The notes under the pieces are model-generated. The model was not told the origin of the DNA, did not search any database, and saw only the letters and a program-made list of their open reading frames with translations. The translations under genes and the position numbers were made by a program. From assembly GCA_950071875.1 (NCBI GenBank), contig CATMNW010000023.1, positions 1 through 15,016 of the forward strand: 15,016 nucleotides of DNA, given 5' to 3'. This DNA comes from an uncultured Erythrobacteraceae bacterium. Lineage in GTDB: Bacteria; Pseudomonadota; Alphaproteobacteria; Sphingomonadales; Sphingomonadaceae. Within the stretch, counting starts at the first letter, position 1; the number at the start of each line of letters is the position of its first letter. Of this stretch, positions 14,046 to 15,016 are shown piece after piece.

Positions 14046-14303
14046 TTAGTTAACAGCCTCTTCCAGACCTTCGGTATATTCATCGGTGTCGCCTTCAGCG
14101 GCATCTTCGATGTTGTCAGCTTCGGCTTCCATGGCATCTGCCTGTTCGTCGGTGATCTCACCAGCGTCTTCCATGGCGTCTGCCTGATCTTCCATTGCTT
14201 CAGCCTGCTCTTCAGCGGCTTCTTCAGCAGGGCTGTCGCAAGCGGCGACGCCGAGGCTGAGAGCAGCAGCCGAGGCTACGATGGTGAGCTTGTTGAATTT
14301 CAT
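14046..14303 (-). CDS. Small acidic lipoprotein with seven-residue repeats (paralogue)
   Basis: The 85-residue product begins MKFNKLTIVASAAALSLGVA, with lipobox VAAC, Cys at residue 22 and Asp at +2. The mature part shows an almost regular heptad series: AMEDQAD, AMEDAGE, ITDEQAD, AMEAEAD, NIEDAAE. This predicts a highly acidic helix with Ala/Met/Ile on one face, in design like Lpp-type helices but with negative charge and no C-terminal Lys for peptidoglycan attachment. The ribosome site AAGGGGAAA and ATG 14303 match those of the paralogue at 13643-13888. A possible promoter is TTTACA (14376-14371), 16 bp, TACAAA (14354-14349). A strong terminator follows. Function is unknown. Confidence 0.85.
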   Translation of the reverse strand: MKFNKLTIVASAAALSLGVAACDSPAEEAAEEQAEAMEDQADAMEDAGEITDEQADAMEAEADNIEDAAEGDTDEYTEGLEEAVN

Positions 14304-14348
14304 GATTTTTCCCCTTGGAATTCGGGACGCGATGGCATCCCGTACGCG

Positions 14349-14376
14349 TTTGTAATCCAACCTATCGAATTGTAAA
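14349..14376 (-). promoter_or_regulatory. Candidate promoter of the acidic lipoprotein gene
   Basis: On the minus strand TTTACA (14376-14371) resembles a -35 and, after 16 bp, TACAAA (14354-14349) resembles a -10. The predicted start lies about 40 bases before ATG 14303. The match is moderate and based on sequence alone. Confidence 0.4.
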
Positions 14377-14383
14377 ACGCATA

Positions 14384-14638
14384 TCAGCGATAGGCATATT
14401 GCCTGACCAGATTAAACAGGCCGATCGCGATTACCGAACCCAGAACAGCCCACAGCAGCGCAATACCGCTGACCGAGCCGACGATGGCACCATTGCCGGC
14501 AATCAGACCGACAATCAGCGATCCGGCGACGCCAGCCAATGCATTGGAAAGGATCGAACGCCCATCCTCGATACGCAGGATGATCGTAGCCAGCCACCCG
14601 AGGAGAGCGCCCACGACAATCAGGATGAGAAGGCCCAT
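14384..14638 (-). CDS. GlsB/YeaQ/YmgE family stress-response membrane protein
   Basis: The 84-residue hydrophobic protein has three predicted membrane segments rich in Gly and Ala, with the family pattern LILIVVGALLGWLATIIL near the start, then LAGVAGSLIVGLIAG and GIALLWAVLGSVIAIGLF. This family, also called transglycosylase-associated proteins, is widely stress-induced, but its biochemical role is not established. ATG 14638 was chosen because AAAGGAA precedes it and it starts the first membrane segment; the frame reaches 14677 without good signals. A GGAAC-N16-GTTT element upstream suggests control by the alphaproteobacterial general-stress sigma factor EcfG, which fits the family. Confidence 0.9.
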   Translation of the reverse strand: MGLLILIVVGALLGWLATIILRIEDGRSILSNALAGVAGSLIVGLIAGNGAIVGSVSGIALLWAVLGSVIAIGLFNLVRQYAYR

Positions 14639-14671
14639 GGGCGTATTCCTTTGTTTTCTACCTAGGGGCAT

Positions 14672-14696
14672 AAACATCGAAACCGCGCTTGGTTCC
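14672..14696 (-). promoter_or_regulatory. EcfG-type (general stress) promoter candidate
   Basis: On the minus strand GGAAC (14696-14692) is followed after 16 bases by GTTT (14675-14672), fitting the alphaproteobacterial general-stress pattern of GGAAC and GTT. It would start transcription about 25-30 bases before ATG 14638 of the stress-protein gene, a sensible leader length. Confidence 0.58.
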
Positions 14697-14744
14697 GCCG
14701 TTTACCGTGAGCCGAGTGCCGCCTGATCATGGTCGCTTGAGGAA

Positions 14745-15016
14745 TTAGCCCCAAGTCATCCACGCCAAAGCAGCCGAGCCGGCAATAATGCGATACCAGG
14801 CAAAAGGCGTGAAACCGCTTTTGCTTACGAACGCTACAAATGCCCGGATGACAAAAAGGGCTACAATGAAGCTGACGACAAATCCGACGGCAATTTCATC
14901 CCAACCTACGCGTGTGGCACCGGCCATCATCTCGTCGTACTTTGTGAAGATCTCCAGCGTGCTCGCACCGATCATCGTGGGTACGGCAAGGAAGAAGGAG
15001 AATACGGCAGCGGTCT
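14745..15016 (-). CDS. uppP: Undecaprenyl-diphosphatase, C-terminal part (5' end outside window)
   Basis: UppP (BacA) is a multi-span inner-membrane enzyme that dephosphorylates undecaprenyl diphosphate so the lipid carrier can be reused in cell-wall synthesis. The frame is open to the right edge. The visible residues include AAVFSFFLAVPTMIGAS, a hallmark of the C-terminal half, then VGFVVSFIVALFVIRAFVAFVSKSGFTPFAWYRIIAG, and end in MTWG at TAA 14747-14745. The catalytic arginine and serine motif (PxSRSG) would lie upstream, outside the window, so activity cannot be judged. It is a partial gene, not a short one starting at 14975: the residues before that Met continue the family pattern. Confidence 0.92.
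   Translation of the reverse strand, partial: TAAVFSFFLAVPTMIGASTLEIFTKYDEMMAGATRVGWDEIAVGFVVSFIVALFVIRAFVAFVSKSGFTPFAWYRIIAGSAALAWMTWG

Noticed and set aside
14046..14303. Non-coding tandem repeat or CRISPR-like array
   Set aside because: The short repeated bases come from heptad codons of an acidic lipoprotein with signal peptide, ribosome site and terminator; the units are 21 bases with no spacers.

Overview
The window is GC-rich, densely packed bacterial chromosome. Its gene content and protein style point to an alphaproteobacterium, most likely Sphingomonadales and plausibly Erythrobacteraceae; this is inferred from overall impression and not from a marker gene. There is no phage, insertion sequence, CRISPR array, tRNA or rRNA. 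No gene-free stretch exceeds 300 bases: the longest gaps are about 160 bases (13889-14045), 120 bases (6437-6555) and 105 bases (14639-14744), and each carries promoter or terminator signals.

Layout. (1) 1-993, plus strand: the 3' part of ribA (GTP cyclohydrolase II), overlapped by a GNAT acetyltransferase of YhbS type. (2) 972-6436, minus strand, read right to left: recQ helicase; an SPFH/band-7 membrane protein with its own promoter and a striking AT-rich palindrome; a small ribbon-helix-helix DNA-binding protein with an AT-hook-like tail; an 86-residue two-helix membrane protein; an exported right-handed beta-helix protein; a DksA/TraR-type zinc-finger protein (YbiI-like); and psd (phosphatidylserine decarboxylase). 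Several of these are envelope genes. (3) 6556-7211, plus strand: two small acidic lipoproteins. (4) 7204-11813, plus strand: an acyl-CoA catabolism cluster made of acyl-CoA dehydrogenase, family III CoA-transferase, thiolase and MaoC/HTD2-like hydratase, the last three translationally coupled. Together they could activate, desaturate, hydrate and thiolytically cleave an organic acid; the 3-hydroxyacyl-CoA dehydrogenase step is not encoded here. (5) 11810-13579: ppk2 (minus) and phhA (plus), divergent. (6) 13643-15016, minus strand: two paralogous acidic lipoproteins with seven-residue repeats, a GlsB/YeaQ stress membrane protein with an EcfG-like promoter, and the 3' end of uppP.

Most of the window is ordinary housekeeping and catabolic DNA. 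The parts that merit a second look are the SPFH / ribbon-helix-helix / small membrane protein cassette with its operator-like palindrome, the family of small acidic lipoproteins, a perfect 9-bp hairpin between the acyl-CoA dehydrogenase and CoA-transferase genes, and the general-stress promoter candidate. I did not find clear evidence of a wholly new defence or mobile system.
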